Shown here: piece by piece, positions 1 through 11,482 of the stretch
Layout: each line of letters opens with the position of its first letter
Numbering within the stretch: the first letter of the stretch is position 1
Assembly: GCA_011316235.1 (NCBI GenBank)
Contig: QQBE01000014.1
Location: 434,001 to 498,000 of the forward strand
Source of the DNA: Mycothermus thermophilus
Taxonomy: Eukaryota > Ascomycota > Sordariomycetes > Sordariales > Chaetomiaceae
DNA: 64,000 nt
Reading direction: 5' to 3'
Position numbers and translations under genes: made by a program
Notes under the pieces: model-generated
What the model was told of the DNA's origin: nothing
Seen by the model: only the letters and a program-made list of their open reading frames with translations
Databases searched by the model: none

Positions 1-1
1 T

Positions 2-91
2 GGAGGTGAAGAACATGAAAATATCGAGGGAATGAGGGATTTGTGGATGCAGCTAAAGGAAGCAGAGGAGGAGCAACAAAACGAGGGGTAA
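2..91 (+). CDS. Possible 3' end of a gene entering from the left edge
   Basis: From base 2 an open frame runs 29 codons to a TAA at 89-91. The peptide is acidic and helical, with RDLWMQLKEAEEEQQNEG at its end. The bias toward Glu and Gln codons and the lack of stops suggest the tail of a real protein, but no family can be recognised from so little. It could equally be chance. The left-hand sequence outside this window is needed to judge it. Confidence 0.3.
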   Translation, partial: GGEEHENIEGMRDLWMQLKEAEEEQQNEG

Positions 92-1896
92 TAAAAAATA
101 AGAGGGAAGAGTCCGTAAGTCCTGTCACGAAGACTTGGGCGATCAAGGCTAGTAGCAGCAGAAGTGATGGTTCACTTCCCTTCCTTGTCTAGAGGATTTC
201 CATAAAAGAGTCATTTGAGTAAAGTACTCGAGGACAGACAGACAGAAAGAGGGGTATTATATAGATATGCTACAAAATCGATCACGGGAGAGATGCCCCG
301 CGTTAGCAGGAAGGGGCGCGGAGCTCTGTTGGAAACATATTGCTCCGGTTGAAGTCATGCTCAGATAGAGCTTGATGCGAGTAAACGGCGCAGGGGACTC
401 ATGGTGCGTGTTGTCAACCTTGTGGCAACGACGAAACCGAGAGAGCGACAACAATAACAAGCGTTCATTACTGTGTTTCCGAAATGCCTTCTGAGATTTC
501 GTAGCGGTTGGGTGGGTTTTTCTCCTGCCACTTGCAGCTGTACTGAATATGCTTTGTATCCAGTTGTTCTAGAGGAGGGATTCAGGTTTTGTTACCCGCC
601 CTACGGGCACGGTTTTTTTCATGTATACTAGCCGAAGAAGGACCGGCGAGCCCTGACCAAGGGCACAGCGGTGTAGGAGAATATAATATATATATATTAT
701 TGTATCCAGTTTTTACATCATCGTTAAATACACTACTGTCTTCCTATGCTTTATTGGACGTGGCTTCCGACGTCGAACTCGGGTTTCACGTGGCAGGTGC
801 GAGTAACGGCCAAGTGCACCACGAAAAGGTGGACCGTGGACTGAGCTGATGACAGCTCAGTCCAGGACTCGCACTCATGAACCCTCGCACCTGAGCCGTG
901 ACATCGGGCCTATTTGAATCCCCAACTGTTACAGAAATTGAGGCGTCAGGGTCAAGCTGTGAGGCCTGAGGCATTAAGCTCTATTTCATACTCCTAAGGA
1001 CTATGTGGAGAGGCGCTGATGCTAGTATCCCTGAGGCAATGACGCTAGACAGGTTAGGGGGACCGGGAGGTCAGAGCTCGGTCTTGAGCACTGAGAAGTG
1101 TATGTGTAAGCGACTTTTAAGCCTTTGTTTTAAGTCTTTGCTCTTAGGCAGTAAGCGCTCTTAATACAATTACTTTCCTAAGCTCCTCTCTACAAACCAA
1201 CTATTTGCTCTTTTGTGCCACACTAACTAATAGGCGATACCTGTAGGGATAGGAGTATAGATAAACAGAGGTTGATAGGAGTGGAAGGAGAAAAAAAAGA
1301 ATACTGGTACTACGTTCCGCTGCAAAAAACAGCTTGCCCTTCCCTGCCCGTATCCGCCCGCCGCTGCCCCTCTGGTCTCGCCGGGCACGTCCAGCAACCC
1401 GGCCGGGCTAGGCCAGGCCAAGCCAAATAAACAAGGTAAAGCGTAGCACGCCGCCCTCAACCTCCTAGCCGGCCTACCCTAGGGAGACGCAGGAAGAGGA
1501 AGATGAAAACCAAGGAAATTGTAGAATGGGAATGGGAGGAAAGATGGAAGAAGGAAATCGAAAAAGCAGGGGGGGGGAGGGGGGGAAGCCGAGCCGCCCG
1601 GCCGACTGGGACCCCCGCGTGTGGCTGCTCACCGACGCGGCGCTCAAGAAACACCAGAGCCTCACGAAGGCTCAGAGTTTACTTATAGCCCAGGTACGGA
1701 CCGGGGCGATTGGGCTCAGGGCCTTCTTATTCAAGGCCAGAGCACCCGAAGCCCCAACCTGCAGGTTTTCATCCGGCCCGGAGAGGGAGACGGTTTTCCC
1801 TGTAGATATTAAGCTAGATAGATGGACCGGCACGCCCTGGAAAGGGCAAATCGGCGTAAGAGATATATATTATTATTACCCTATCCCCCGAGCCGC

Positions 1897-2247
1897 CTAC
1901 CCTAGACCGCACCCCCGCGCCGCAACTTTCCACGCCCCGNAGCTGCGCCTCCTTCGGTCGGCTTAGGCAATGCGTTTCTAGAGGGGGATATGATCGAGAT
2001 TTTCCACTCGATGGTGGACAGCATGACGGACCAGCTACCCTAGACCCGGGCCCTCCCACCGCCGCCGCCCAAACCCAACTACCGCCACCACCCCCAACCG
2101 GCCTACCCTACACCCCGAACCGCCTACCCTAGACCGAGCCCTCCCACCGCCGCCGCCCCCAGCCGGCCTACCCTATACCCCGAACCGCCCAACCGCCACC
2201 GCCTCGACCGAACCAAACGCTGCCTCCTCCCCGAACCGCCTACCCTA
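1897..2247. repeat. C-rich degenerate minisatellite built on CTACCCTA
   Basis: The octamer CTACCCTA occurs six times, at 1897, 2035, 2103, 2124, 2168 and 2240, usually as (CCG)CCTACCCTAgACC or CCTACCCTAtACC, with CCGCCGCC and CCCCGAACC spacers between. Spacing is irregular, so this is a degenerate minisatellite rather than a clean tandem array. CCCTA resembles the telomere motif CCCTAA, but the array is not telomeric in structure. The only ambiguous base (N, 1940) lies within it, so the local assembly may be imperfect. Confidence 0.65.
1941..2036 (+). pseudogene. 96-bp exact copy of an internal piece of the DUF3176 gene
   Basis: Bases 1941-2036 match 5136-5231 with no mismatch by eye. The source lies in exon 2 of the DUF3176 gene and encodes part of its ectodomain just before the last membrane segment. 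The copy begins right after the single N at 1940 and ends inside a CTACCCTA unit. Both ends read AGCT. Identity over 96 bp means a very recent duplication, a filler insertion during break repair, or an assembly error; the adjacent N favours the last. Confidence 0.85.
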
Positions 2248-3748
2248 TACCTCGTGGGTGGGCGGCAGGCGAGGACTCGGGTTCCGAGGGTGTGGCACGT
2301 CTTTCTACTCGCCATCTTCGCTCTGACCATCTCTTTTCTCCTCCGTGTGTAAAATTCTGTCCTATGGCTCCTACCTCTCAATAACCCTCCTCCGTTGATG
2401 ATCTCATCCCTCTGTGGACTGTCTTTCATTCCTTCTTCTTAGTCTTCCCCTTATCCAATGTCATCCCTAGCATCACTTATATGGTTCTTCCGCGACAACC
2501 TGCCCTGCTCTACATAGTCTCCTACATTGCCTAGTGGGAATCGTTTCCTAGACAACGAGTCATCGGTTCCATCCGAGAAACTGCACCGGACGCCACTTTC
2601 GTCGGCGTTCTTTTCAGAGCCCCCTGAGCACTGCTCCCCATATATCATACTTCCTTTCCAGCCCACCCCATCTTCCTACTCTCCCCCTCGATCACACCTC
2701 TTGCACTACTCGCTTTCAGTCAATCCTTCATCTCTCCTCTCTTGGTTCAATTGCCATACCACAACACGAACCATTCAAGGATGACATCTATCATTTTCCC
2801 ATAATAATCTCCGCAACACAGTTGGTCTTGCCACAGGCATGAGTCATTGAACCCAATTTTTCCAACAACGCATATCACACTTCTCTTCTCACCCTCTGCC
2901 CGTCATGCTTTTGGGCTACTGCTTTTACGGCTACGCAAACCTCCATTCAGTCACCTCTGCGCTCTCGAATCTTTCGATGCTCTTGTTCTTCCTTGCTGAC
3001 TCTGTTTGTTGTTTCGCCAGAGCTCTCTAACTTGGTTGAATCATGGCTCTTCACATCTACGTGCCTCTCCGGAGAGCTGTGATGCCGAGGGCTGACCTGC
3101 AGACCTGCTTGGTCTCCACAGCTCAATGGAACAACGTTCGCAGTCTGCAAAATAGCACTGTCTGGTTGCCATCGCTTCTTCCTCCACAACACTTACCCAT
3201 CCATGTCTTTCGCTGATGCCTAGCGCCAAGCGCGGTTCGACCCACCACGCTGTTCCTCGTCTCCGATCCTTGTCTGCCGTGGTGATGAAACCCGTGCGGA
3301 TCTCTGCGCTTGTCCAGCAAATCATGTCTCGCGGCTCCCGGAGGTTCTGACTTGGATGCAGTGTGGCAACCTGCAACTGGCTTCATGTCTCCTGGCCTGT
3401 GCCGTATGCATGCTGCCGATTCCATGCAGGTCCAGATTGAAATCCCAGCAATGTCAAAGTTTCGCCAATGAGGACCTCCAGCATGTTGTCAAAACCAAGC
3501 AGCTCTTCGATGGTGCACGATGACCACGGAGGCGTCTGGTGTTTCACACCGCTGATGAGCAGAGCCGCTAATGGAACTATGCAGATTCATCAGCATCCGC
3601 ATATCTATGTATTAGGCACCGGCATTCTCTCATGGTCCCCACGGTCTTTTTCCTGGAGCTTTCGCTCATTGATTTGTCCTTCAAGCCCCTCCAGCAAAAA
3701 TGATTTGGGCTTCAACTTTGTGACGCCTCCAACCCGGATCACCCAGCA

Positions 3749-5637
3749 ATGGACGCCTACGCCCAACCCAGTGACAAGTCCTTCTTCGACCCTACCGATG
3801 TCGACGACACCCCGAAAAGCCGGGAAAACCCGCCTTGGGGCTGGGTGTGGGAGATTGGCCAGACACTGGCTGCTCTTGGGTCCACGGTTTACTTAGTCTA
3901 TCTCCTCACGCATTATGACAATAGACCTTTGGACGACTGGCGCTTCCATGGTCTCAGTTTCCAAGCCACTCTCGCCATCTTATCGACAGCTGCACGAGCC
4001 GGCGCCGTTGCTGCTGTCGGCACTTGTCTCAGTCAGTACAAGTGGTTATATTTCCTTAGGAAACCACACAGACTGGATGATCTTGACGTCCTCGACGAGG
4101 CGAGCCGCGGAACCTTGGGCTCACTCCGCTTTCTGTTTATCCGCGTCCCTTCTCTCGCAACCGTCGGCGCTCTCCTGACCATCATCTCGCTGGCCTATGG
4201 CGCCTTCATTCAACAGCTTGTCGAGTTGAAACCAGAGGACATATTCGTGGACGACCCCACGGCCCTGCTCGGTCTAAGTCATGTTTACAACGGCGGCGCT
4301 GCTCCTGTTGGGCACATTGGTACTGTCTTTGGTGTCCGAGGTATGTGAGGTATCCCTACCAACAAACCACCAATGGTGTTCCACGATAGCTTCCGCAAGA
4401 GTTCTGGCCGGTCGCAGCTAATCGTTTCCTAGCCATGACGGGAGATGTCAAGATGCAGGGTGCTATCTACCGCGGCTTGTTCAACCTGAGCTCGCCGCCC
4501 GTGTTCAACTGCACATCTGCCCAGTGCCTATGGCCAGGGACTCATGTGTCTTTGGGTTTCGCGGCAACCTGTGCGGATGTCACCACCGCTACCCTCGACG
4601 CGCATGGAAATGCGACCGGAGTTTGGGGTGCAGAATATTGGAACTATCCAAATATGACCCTGACAACTCCTGGCGGCGTTCTTCTGAATGGGACGTTTGT
4701 CGCCACAGACTGGCAAACAGTCGTGAGTCTTGGGGCCAAGGACCGGACACAATCTACCATAAGATCTTCTGACAAAGAGGGGCATGTGAGTCCTACTATT
4801 GTCCGTGTCGCTGCCCTGCGGATTAAGTCCGACCCGGTCAACTACTGGCCTCAAGATCCGTACAATGACATGGAGATTGTTGAGTGCGACATTGACCTCG
4901 TGGCCTACCGTTACACAAATGGATTCGTTGCAGGGGGGGAGCTTTCTTTTCGGTCAAAGGAAGTATTGTCTCTTGGCGTCGGCAACGCCAGTGTTGGGCG
5001 AACCGACCGACTAATTTATGACGTCGATTTCATTGAGGATGGACTGCCGACGTTGAGCACACGAACCCACGACCTGGCAGCAATCCAACAATTTTTCACC
5101 TCGGATCGGTTTAGTGGAAGCATCTATGACGGCATAGCTGCGCCTCCTTCGGTCGGCTTAGGCAATGCGTTTCTAGAGGGGGATATGATCGAGATTTTCC
5201 ACTCGATGGTGGACAGCATGACGGACCAGCTGCGCACGAACTTTTCGCAACCAGCCACTGCCACGGGCCGAAGTACCCGAACAATCATTTTTATCCGCGT
5301 TCGCTGGCCATGGTTGATCCTCCCCGCCGCCGGCATTGGATTGTCAATTCTCTTCGTTATCTTGATCATTGGGTGGACGTGCAAACATCGAAACAGCGTG
5401 CCTCCATGGAAAAACAAGATTACACCTGTCCTGATGCACCGGATCGAGTTTAGGCACGGTCAAGGCATTGACAGCGGAAGTGTTGCTCACCTTGTCACGG
5501 GCTTTCGGAGCGTTGAGGGGCTGGAGCAGTACACCAAGAGAATTGAGGTACAGCTCGACCGGCGTGAGAGGCGCAATAACCTCTACAAAGCTGTTCCTGC
5601 ACCGGAAAGAGATCCATACCAGGTTGTTATGGAATGA
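3749..5637 (+). CDS. DUF3176-family integral membrane protein
   Basis: Two exons, 3749-4340 and 4433-5637, joined across a GTATGT...CTAG intron in phase 1, give 598 aa. The N-terminal part has the family signature: WGWVWEIGQTLAALG with a first membrane helix, then RFHGLSFQATLAILSTAARA, then SQYKWLYFLRKPHRLDDLDVLDEASRG and a further hydrophobic helix near residues 130-155. A long ectodomain with several NxT/S sites follows, then a final helix (about 490-515, LILPAAGIGLSILFVILIIG) and a cytosolic tail. The family is widespread in filamentous ascomycetes and its function is unknown. A 96-bp piece of exon 2 is duplicated near 2 kb. Confidence 0.9.
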
Positions 5638-6170
5638 TTGACCGCTTTTCGAGGATCACAGGCACAGGTTGTCCTCGAGATGATGTGAGGTCATCTAGAG
5701 GAAGAGGAGGGTACCGACGGAGCATGCATGGCTTCGCATCCAAGCTCTGGTTGACTGCTGTATCTAATCTGTGGGGGGCCTGGATAAACTTGCATGTAGA
5801 ATGCAGATAATACATAATCACGCGCGATGTACCCTCCTCCTTAACGGTTGTCCTCGTGTGCTGTCTGCTCTGTTCTGTGGTCGAGTGCGAATGACCTTGT
5901 TTGAATCAGGGGTTGGAAGATCTCATCAAAGTGCTGGATCGGGATGCCATACAAAGTAGTTGCAGACAATATTAGGAGAACTTGGGGTTGAACGGAAGTT
6001 GTCAAAGAGGGTCGGCGTTGCTTCCAACAGTTGTGCATTACGGGGTTGGGAAGAGGTTCAGATACATCCCACCAAAAGCCTGTCAAGACTGGGACGTAAA
6101 CTCGTTGGGAATACCACACACTCCTGTTTGTTTGACGCCGAGTGGCTAGGGAGACCAGCAGAATCGCTGA
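5638..6170. other. Convergent intergenic region
   Basis: This is the shared 3' flank of the DUF3176 gene (plus) and GatB (minus). No coding signal or recognisable element was seen; it should hold both 3' UTRs. Confidence 0.6.
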
Positions 6171-8039
6171 TCAGGATGCCTCGATGGCAGGGAGGTAAAC
6201 AGACTCGAGTCTTGCCCGCATCACCCTCTCGGCCGATGATGGATCCATGCGTTGCTCAACACCAGCGCGCATCATCTTTCCAACCAGAAACATCAGCTTC
6301 CCTTGAGGGTATGCTTTGGCTTTGCCTTGTTTGAAACGAAGGAACTCGGACAATACTTTGTCCTCTCCCTGAACCACACGGTCAGCAAGCTCTGCATATT
6401 CCTCCTCTGACAACTCCTGGAACCATAGATTCCCCGACTCGATAGCTTGAGTGACCCCGTTTGGAGCAATCTCCCCGCGGAAAACAGCCCAAAGCAACTC
6501 CTTGGCCACCTTCGCCGTAATTTCCTTGCGATGAAGATGCGCGAGGATAGCAGCAAGCTCGGATGACGGGACACGGCACTCTCCCTCGGGGGTCATGGCG
6601 AGATCGGATGACAGTTCTGTCAGCTTTCCCAGTTCATGCAGGCACCAATTGGCAGCCAGTTGCGCGTGTCGTTGCTCAGACGCGGGTTCGGAGTTGCTGC
6701 CAAGGCCAAGTCGCTCCTCCATGGCGTCGAGAACATTGTAGAAGTACTGGACTCGGGCACCATCGTCAAGTGTCACGAGTGACATGGCATCTTTGGTGCT
6801 GAGGCCGTAAGTGTCAACTAGGTCGTTGATTTCCTCGTCCGGGAGGACTCCCATGGACCCCGCAAGTCGAGAGACGAGGTTGTTGGAAATGACAAGAGGG
6901 CCGAGATCGGGGTCGGGCATGTACCGGTAGTCAACCTCGCCTTCTTTGCCACGCAGGCGACGAGTCTCGGTGCTCCCCAGGGACCAACCGCGGGTTTCGC
7001 CCTCGACAACTCCACCCGCCTCAAGGACGGCGATCTGGCGGTCACGCTCTGCGATGATGGCATCCTCAACAGCCTTGAAGCTGCTCAAATTTTTGATCTC
7101 GGTGCGCGTGCCCAAGGGGCCCATCGGCGAACCATCATCCGCCACGCGGCGCACCGAAACATTGATATCGGCACGCAGGCCACCGGCCTCCATACCCGAA
7201 ACGCAGGCGTCGACAGAAGCAAGCAGCATCTGGATCTTGCGAACCAAAGCAGCAGCGGTGGCGGGGTGGTGGATCTGAGGTTTCGTGATAATCTCGATGA
7301 GAGGAACGCCAACGCGATTGAAGTCCAGCCAGTGGACATTGCCGGGCATGGCGGTTGTCTTGGCTGTGTCTTGCTCGAGCTGGACGCGTTCGATCTCGAT
7401 GTCGATGCGGTCTCCGTCAGCGGCAGCAATACCGTCACGCGGGTACAGGGTGACCCGGCCGTGGCGAGCGAATGGCTCATAGTACTGCGTGATCTGGTAG
7501 CCGGAGGGTTGGTCCCAGTGGAAGTAATGCTTGCGGTCGAAGCGGCTGACAGGTTGAATGGCGCAGCCAAGAGCGAGAGCTGCGCGAACTGCAGGTATCA
7601 GGGACTCGGACTGAAAGAGGGGCTGGGAGCCGGGAACGGCGAGGTCAAAGAGTGCGACATGGCGGTTCGGGGTGTCCTGGAAGGAAGTGGTGGCGGGGGA
7701 GAAGAGTTTGTGGGAGGTGTTAAGCTGGGCGTGGATCTCGATACCGACGGTCAATTCCCAACCGGGTACGGTCTGGTTGTCGGCGTTCTTTTTCTTCTTG
7801 TTTCCCGAGGCCTTGAGCGCCTTGTTTTGGTCCTTGAGCTGCTTGCGGAATGGGACAGCAGGTGTTGATGTTGGCGATGCTGTGGCTGTTGCTGCTGCAC
7901 GCGCAGTGTGGGTAAAGGTGCGATTTGCGACGGCCACGCCCTCTGCTCGGAGCGATGTCCTGGCGCGAAGACAGCCCCGGCGAGTAATGCTGCCCGTCAG
8001 CAAATACCTGCTGAGCTCGGCAGTCGAGATGCGGCTCAT
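6171..8039 (-). CDS. Glutamyl-tRNA(Gln) amidotransferase subunit B, mitochondrial
   Basis: Single-exon gene of 622 aa. It is the GatB subunit of GatCAB/GatFAB (yeast PET112 type), which converts Glu-tRNA(Gln) to Gln-tRNA(Gln) in mitochondria. Family blocks seen in order: VGIEIHAQLNTSHKLFSPA, DLAVPGSQP, RKHYFHWDQPSGYQITQYY, LEQDTAK, DFNRVGVPLIEIITKP, GLRADINVSV and TEIKNLSSFKAVEDAI, then the C-terminal helical and Yqey-like tail. The frame stays open 104 codons upstream. I start at MSRISTAELSRYLL (8039) because it gives an Arg/Ser/Thr-rich mitochondrial presequence and a normal length. Confidence 0.93.
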   Translation of the reverse strand: MSRISTAELSRYLLTGSITRRGCLRARTSLRAEGVAVANRTFTHTARAAATATASPTSTPAVPFRKQLKDQNKALKASGNKKKKNADNQTVPGWELTVGIEIHAQLNTSHKLFSPATTSFQDTPNRHVALFDLAVPGSQPLFQSESLIPAVRAALALGCAIQPVSRFDRKHYFHWDQPSGYQITQYYEPFARHGRVTLYPRDGIAAADGDRIDIEIERVQLEQDTAKTTAMPGNVHWLDFNRVGVPLIEIITKPQIHHPATAAALVRKIQMLLASVDACVSGMEAGGLRADINVSVRRVADDGSPMGPLGTRTEIKNLSSFKAVEDAIIAERDRQIAVLEAGGVVEGETRGWSLGSTETRRLRGKEGEVDYRYMPDPDLGPLVISNNLVSRLAGSMGVLPDEEINDLVDTYGLSTKDAMSLVTLDDGARVQYFYNVLDAMEERLGLGSNSEPASEQRHAQLAANWCLHELGKLTELSSDLAMTPEGECRVPSSELAAILAHLHRKEITAKVAKELLWAVFRGEIAPNGVTQAIESGNLWFQELSEEEYAELADRVVQGEDKVLSEFLRFKQGKAKAYPQGKLMFLVGKMMRAGVEQRMDPSSAERVMRARLESVYLPAIEAS

Positions 8040-10560
8040 GGCGGGTTGTTCAGCCCCGAAGATGTTCCGGGCTCGCCGGCCTGCATTGCATTGCGTAACC
8101 CATGAACTGTTGCGTCCTGGTTTGATGTCCGCCTTGGTGATGCGGCTCAGGTGGGGGACCCACTTCACCTGATTACGTAAGCCCTGGTGTTGACATAACC
8201 TGTTGACATCACCTCTAGCAACGACGCTGACTGGATGCCTTGCTTGACCTGGGCAACATGAACAAATCTTGGACCAATCTGCTTTCCCCTTTGTTTCACT
8301 TCTTTCTTTTTCTGACGCCCCTGCTCCTTTCCCGCTGCCCCAAGATATCATTCAGGGCGCCTTTTTGCGTCCTCCGGCCGACTCTTCATGCCTCTGGAGG
8401 GACGAATGCGTATTAAGGGCGATAAGGCCATGGTATCATGCACTATTAGAGCTTGCTGGTTGCACTAGGTACCTAGGTAATTATCCCTATCTCAAGCAAC
8501 ATATCATCACCGTGTGCTGTTTATGTGGCCTTGAACGCTGTGCCAAGTCCCTGAACTTGCTTGACACACTTCAATCCGACTTTCATCTTACGAAATAGAC
8601 GACACAACCTGGGTTGAACGTCTGGTTTGAGGGTCGTCCGAGCGGCCGAGCTCATAAAACGTCAAGGCGGATGCAGTGCTCGAGCAACTAACGCATCAGG
8701 AGAAGTCCATAAGTGGTGGATTTCTCCTCTACTACCCTATCGTGGTCAGCTCCCTTCGATCACCCAAAATAATTCTTCCGCATGGCCTTCTCGAAGGACC
8801 TGTCCCCACAAAAAATATGCATTCCTCAGCAATTTTCTTGTATTCGCTAATGGAAGGGAGGAAGATAAAGTCACCTGTCGCTTTCTCGCCACCCCCACTA
8901 CCCAGGCATGAAGGAAACCTCTACTGTTAACCCACCCTTCAGTCAAGCGTTCAATTCCAGGTTCATCATGTCAGGCGCAAGGTTTCCTTCCTCTAACCCG
9001 GCGGATTCCCTTCCTGTGAGCCGATAACCAGGAAAACGCTCATGAAATCTTATTTTTGGAACGTGAGCGAGGATCCATTCCTCTGCTGGGTAAAACAGCC
9101 CCAAGGTGAACGCCCATTTCAACCCCGGACACCACCATGTCTTGGAGGAGGCGTTATGATGAAATTGATACATTTAGCCGCTTGATGCAGGGGAAAACTC
9201 GGCCATTCTGCGATGGAATGACGACTCTTGATGCGAACAACCGGAGGCTCACCTTAGTCTCTGAACAGAACCCCTGTTTGTCCGAAGGACATAACCTGCG
9301 GGTTTCATCGAGGTCTTGGTTTCGCTGCAAATAGCAACACTTCTCCACGTCGATGGTGTTTAATGCCTTGCTGCCCAACTGCTGATGTGCGCATCAAACT
9401 TCATACCATAACCCGGACGATGTGTGCCGCTGGGAGGTGTCAAGACACCTAGATACCTAGTCATACTACTACTGTGTAGTCTTAGGCATGGCCCACAAGT
9501 GTAACTACCTCGCCGACCCGTCTGCATACTAGTACGCGCTCACATCAACACCTCATGCCAAGAACTTGGTCCTGCATCTCCAATTTAGCCGCCAAAAGAG
9601 GTACTGTCGCGAGCCGTTACGCCCGTTGCGCCGGCGTGTTCCGTTCCCGCACCTGCGGGACATATTAGGCTAAATACCCCAAATGCCGAGATCTGGGGAA
9701 CCGGTCTCTATGTGTAGGTCCGGAATCCGGGGAACGCAGCGTGAATCATGTCGCATGTAAACATGATGCAACCTCGTGCTTCTACAACCGGGTTCCTGTC
9801 TCTACAGAACTAATATGCACTTACTTCTAGAATGTAGAACCAACATCGGGTGCCGTTCCACGTGATTGTGCTATGGCTCATCAACGCAGTCACTTACACG
9901 CTGCCGCCAGTCACGAAGCTCACCGCTGGAAAAGGGAAACAGAGCAGCTGAGAAAATCCAGTGGTCAAGGGGGCAAAAGATATCCACCCAAGTCCAGAAA
10001 AGGGCTCGGAGTATCTACCTAGCTGGGTAGGTAGCCGCTCTCATCTCATCCTCTTGTCGCCGTCCATGTTCTTTCTTCTCCGCATGGCGTGTGGCCTTGC
10101 TTGGACTCTGAATGGATGGACCATGATCCGTCTGACCACCCCATGTTTCACCAGCTTGCTTGGAGGACCCTTGCCCTTGTTCCCCGGGCTACCCACCCAG
10201 TCGTAGCCGTTGCCGTGTAGGGATGCCGGACAACCGTTCGTGGGTTTTCGACGCAGATGTCATGTTCCTTCTCTTTGAGATCCGAGGAATTTTGCGCAGC
10301 CCTGTTTGCATACCACCACGGTGCGGCGGAGGTGTGGGGAGGTCTGTTCTAAAGGTAGAGCGCTCCGGAGCGTCTCGCATCACCAGACCAGCATGTCATT
10401 GGGTCTCCGGAGACACCGAACAAGCACACCGCACTGTCACCATAGAATTCGATTTAGCCAGAAGATAATGTAGTCTCCGATAGGTGCGGATCGACATGGT
10501 GGTGTAGACTGGGAAGTAACCTTGGAATACATCTTGGGATGGCGTCACGACGACTCGAGA
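8040..10560. other. Gene-poor region upstream of GatB and xylanase A
   Basis: 2.5 kb between divergent genes with no credible ORF, only frames under about 110 codons. It holds recurrent CCTAGGTA-type motifs (TAGGTACCTAGGTA at 8466-8479; ACCTAGATACCTAG at 9447-9460; CTACCTAGCTGGGTAGGTAG at 10016-10035), a GGCTAAA at 9668-9674, and the xylanase promoter at the right end. Confidence 0.55.
10453..10459 (-). promoter_or_regulatory. Candidate XlnR/Xyr1 site upstream of xylanase A
   Basis: TTTAGCC reads GGCTAAA on the minus strand, the consensus bound by the fungal xylanase activator XlnR/Xyr1. It lies 209 bp upstream of the GH11 start codon. A second GGCTAAA lies about 1 kb upstream (9668-9674). 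The motif is short, so the call depends on its context. Confidence 0.5.
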
Positions 10561-10568
10561 ATATAAAA
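10561..10568 (+). promoter_or_regulatory. TATA box of xylanase A
   Basis: ATATAAAA lies 100 bp upstream of the GH11 start codon, the usual spacing for highly inducible secreted-enzyme genes in filamentous fungi. Confidence 0.7.
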
Positions 10569-10667
10569 GGCTGATGGAGGAACGTCAAGGTGATCTTGTC
10601 GACTTCTCGCCACAACCGTCGCTGCCTCGTCACTTGCCTACGATCCTCCAGCAACTCACAGTTCACC

Positions 10668-11482
10668 ATGGTCTCGATCAAGTCTGTCCTCGCAGCCGCC
10701 ACGGCTGTGAGCTCTGCTCTTGCTGCCCCCTTTGACTTCGTTCCTCGGGACAACTCGACGGCCCTTCAGGCTCGCCAGGTGACCCCCAACGCTGAGGGCT
10801 GGCACAACGGCTACTTCTACTCGTGGTGGTCCGACGGCGGAGGCCAGGTTCAGTACACGAACCTTGAGGGCAGCCGTTACCAGGTCAGATGGCGTAACAC
10901 CGGCAACTTCGTCGGTGGTAAGGGTTGGAACCCGGGAACCGGCCGGTAAGTCTTGTGCCCTTGTTGATCAGATTTGCCAGAGAGGCACGTTATGTCCAAG
11001 AAATACTGACAGCCTGTAGCACGATCAACTACGGTGGTTACTTCAACCCCCAGGGCAACGGCTACCTGGCCGTCTATGGCTGGACCCGCAACCCGCTCGT
11101 CGAGTACTATGTCATCGAGTCGTACGGCACGTACAATCCCGGCAGCCAGGCTCAGTACAAGGGCACATTCTATACCGACGGCGACCAGTATGACATCTTC
11201 GTGAGCACCCGCTACAACCAGCCCAGCATCGACGGCACCCGGACGTTCCAGCAATACTGGTCTATCCGCAAGAACAAGCGTGTCGGTGGCTCGGTCAACA
11301 TGCAGAACCACTTCAACGCGTGGCAGCAGCACGGAATGCCGCTCGGCCAGGTAAGTTCACTGCTCGTCGTGTTGTTGGTTTGGCCAACGTGACTCACACT
11401 TCTGCAGCACTACTACCAGATCGTCGCCACCGAGGGTTACCAGAGCAGTGGCGAGTCCGACATCTATGTCCAGACTCACTAA
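10668..11482 (+). CDS. Secreted endo-1,4-beta-xylanase, GH11 (xylanase A)
   Basis: Three exons (10668-10945, 11020-11350, 11408-11482) give 227 aa. A signal peptide (MVSIKSVLAAATAVSSALA) and short propeptide precede the GH11 jelly roll: WHNGYFYSWWSDGGG, GNFVGGKGWNPG, YGGYFNPQGNGYLAVYGWT, then the thumb loop QPSIDGTRTFQQYWS. By family pattern the nucleophile is Glu121 (NPLVEYY) and the acid/base Glu212 (ATEGYQSSG). The acid/base-neighbouring position is Asn (TGNFVGG), usual for xylanases with neutral rather than acidic optima. No carbohydrate-binding module. It hydrolyses xylan outside the cell. A TATA box and a GGCTAAA site lie upstream. Confidence 0.96.

Larger units (their letters stand above)
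92..3748. other. Gene-poor left arm
   Basis: No convincing gene in 3.6 kb: the open frames are short, overlap on several strands and match no family I know. The sequence varies in composition: plain mixed sequence to about 1.3 kb, a G/A-rich patch near 1500-1600, a C-rich minisatellite at about 1.9-2.25 kb, then a pyrimidine-rich stretch to about 3 kb. A decayed mobile element is possible, but no terminal repeats or transposase remnants were seen. Confidence 0.5.

Noticed and set aside
1897..2247. Telomere-like interpretation of the CCCTA-rich array
   Set aside because: The repeats are not tandem CCCTAA units; spacing is irregular and spacer sequence is different.
7266..7868. 200-codon frame on the plus strand within GatB
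   Set aside because: Antisense shadow of a clearly recognised coding gene.
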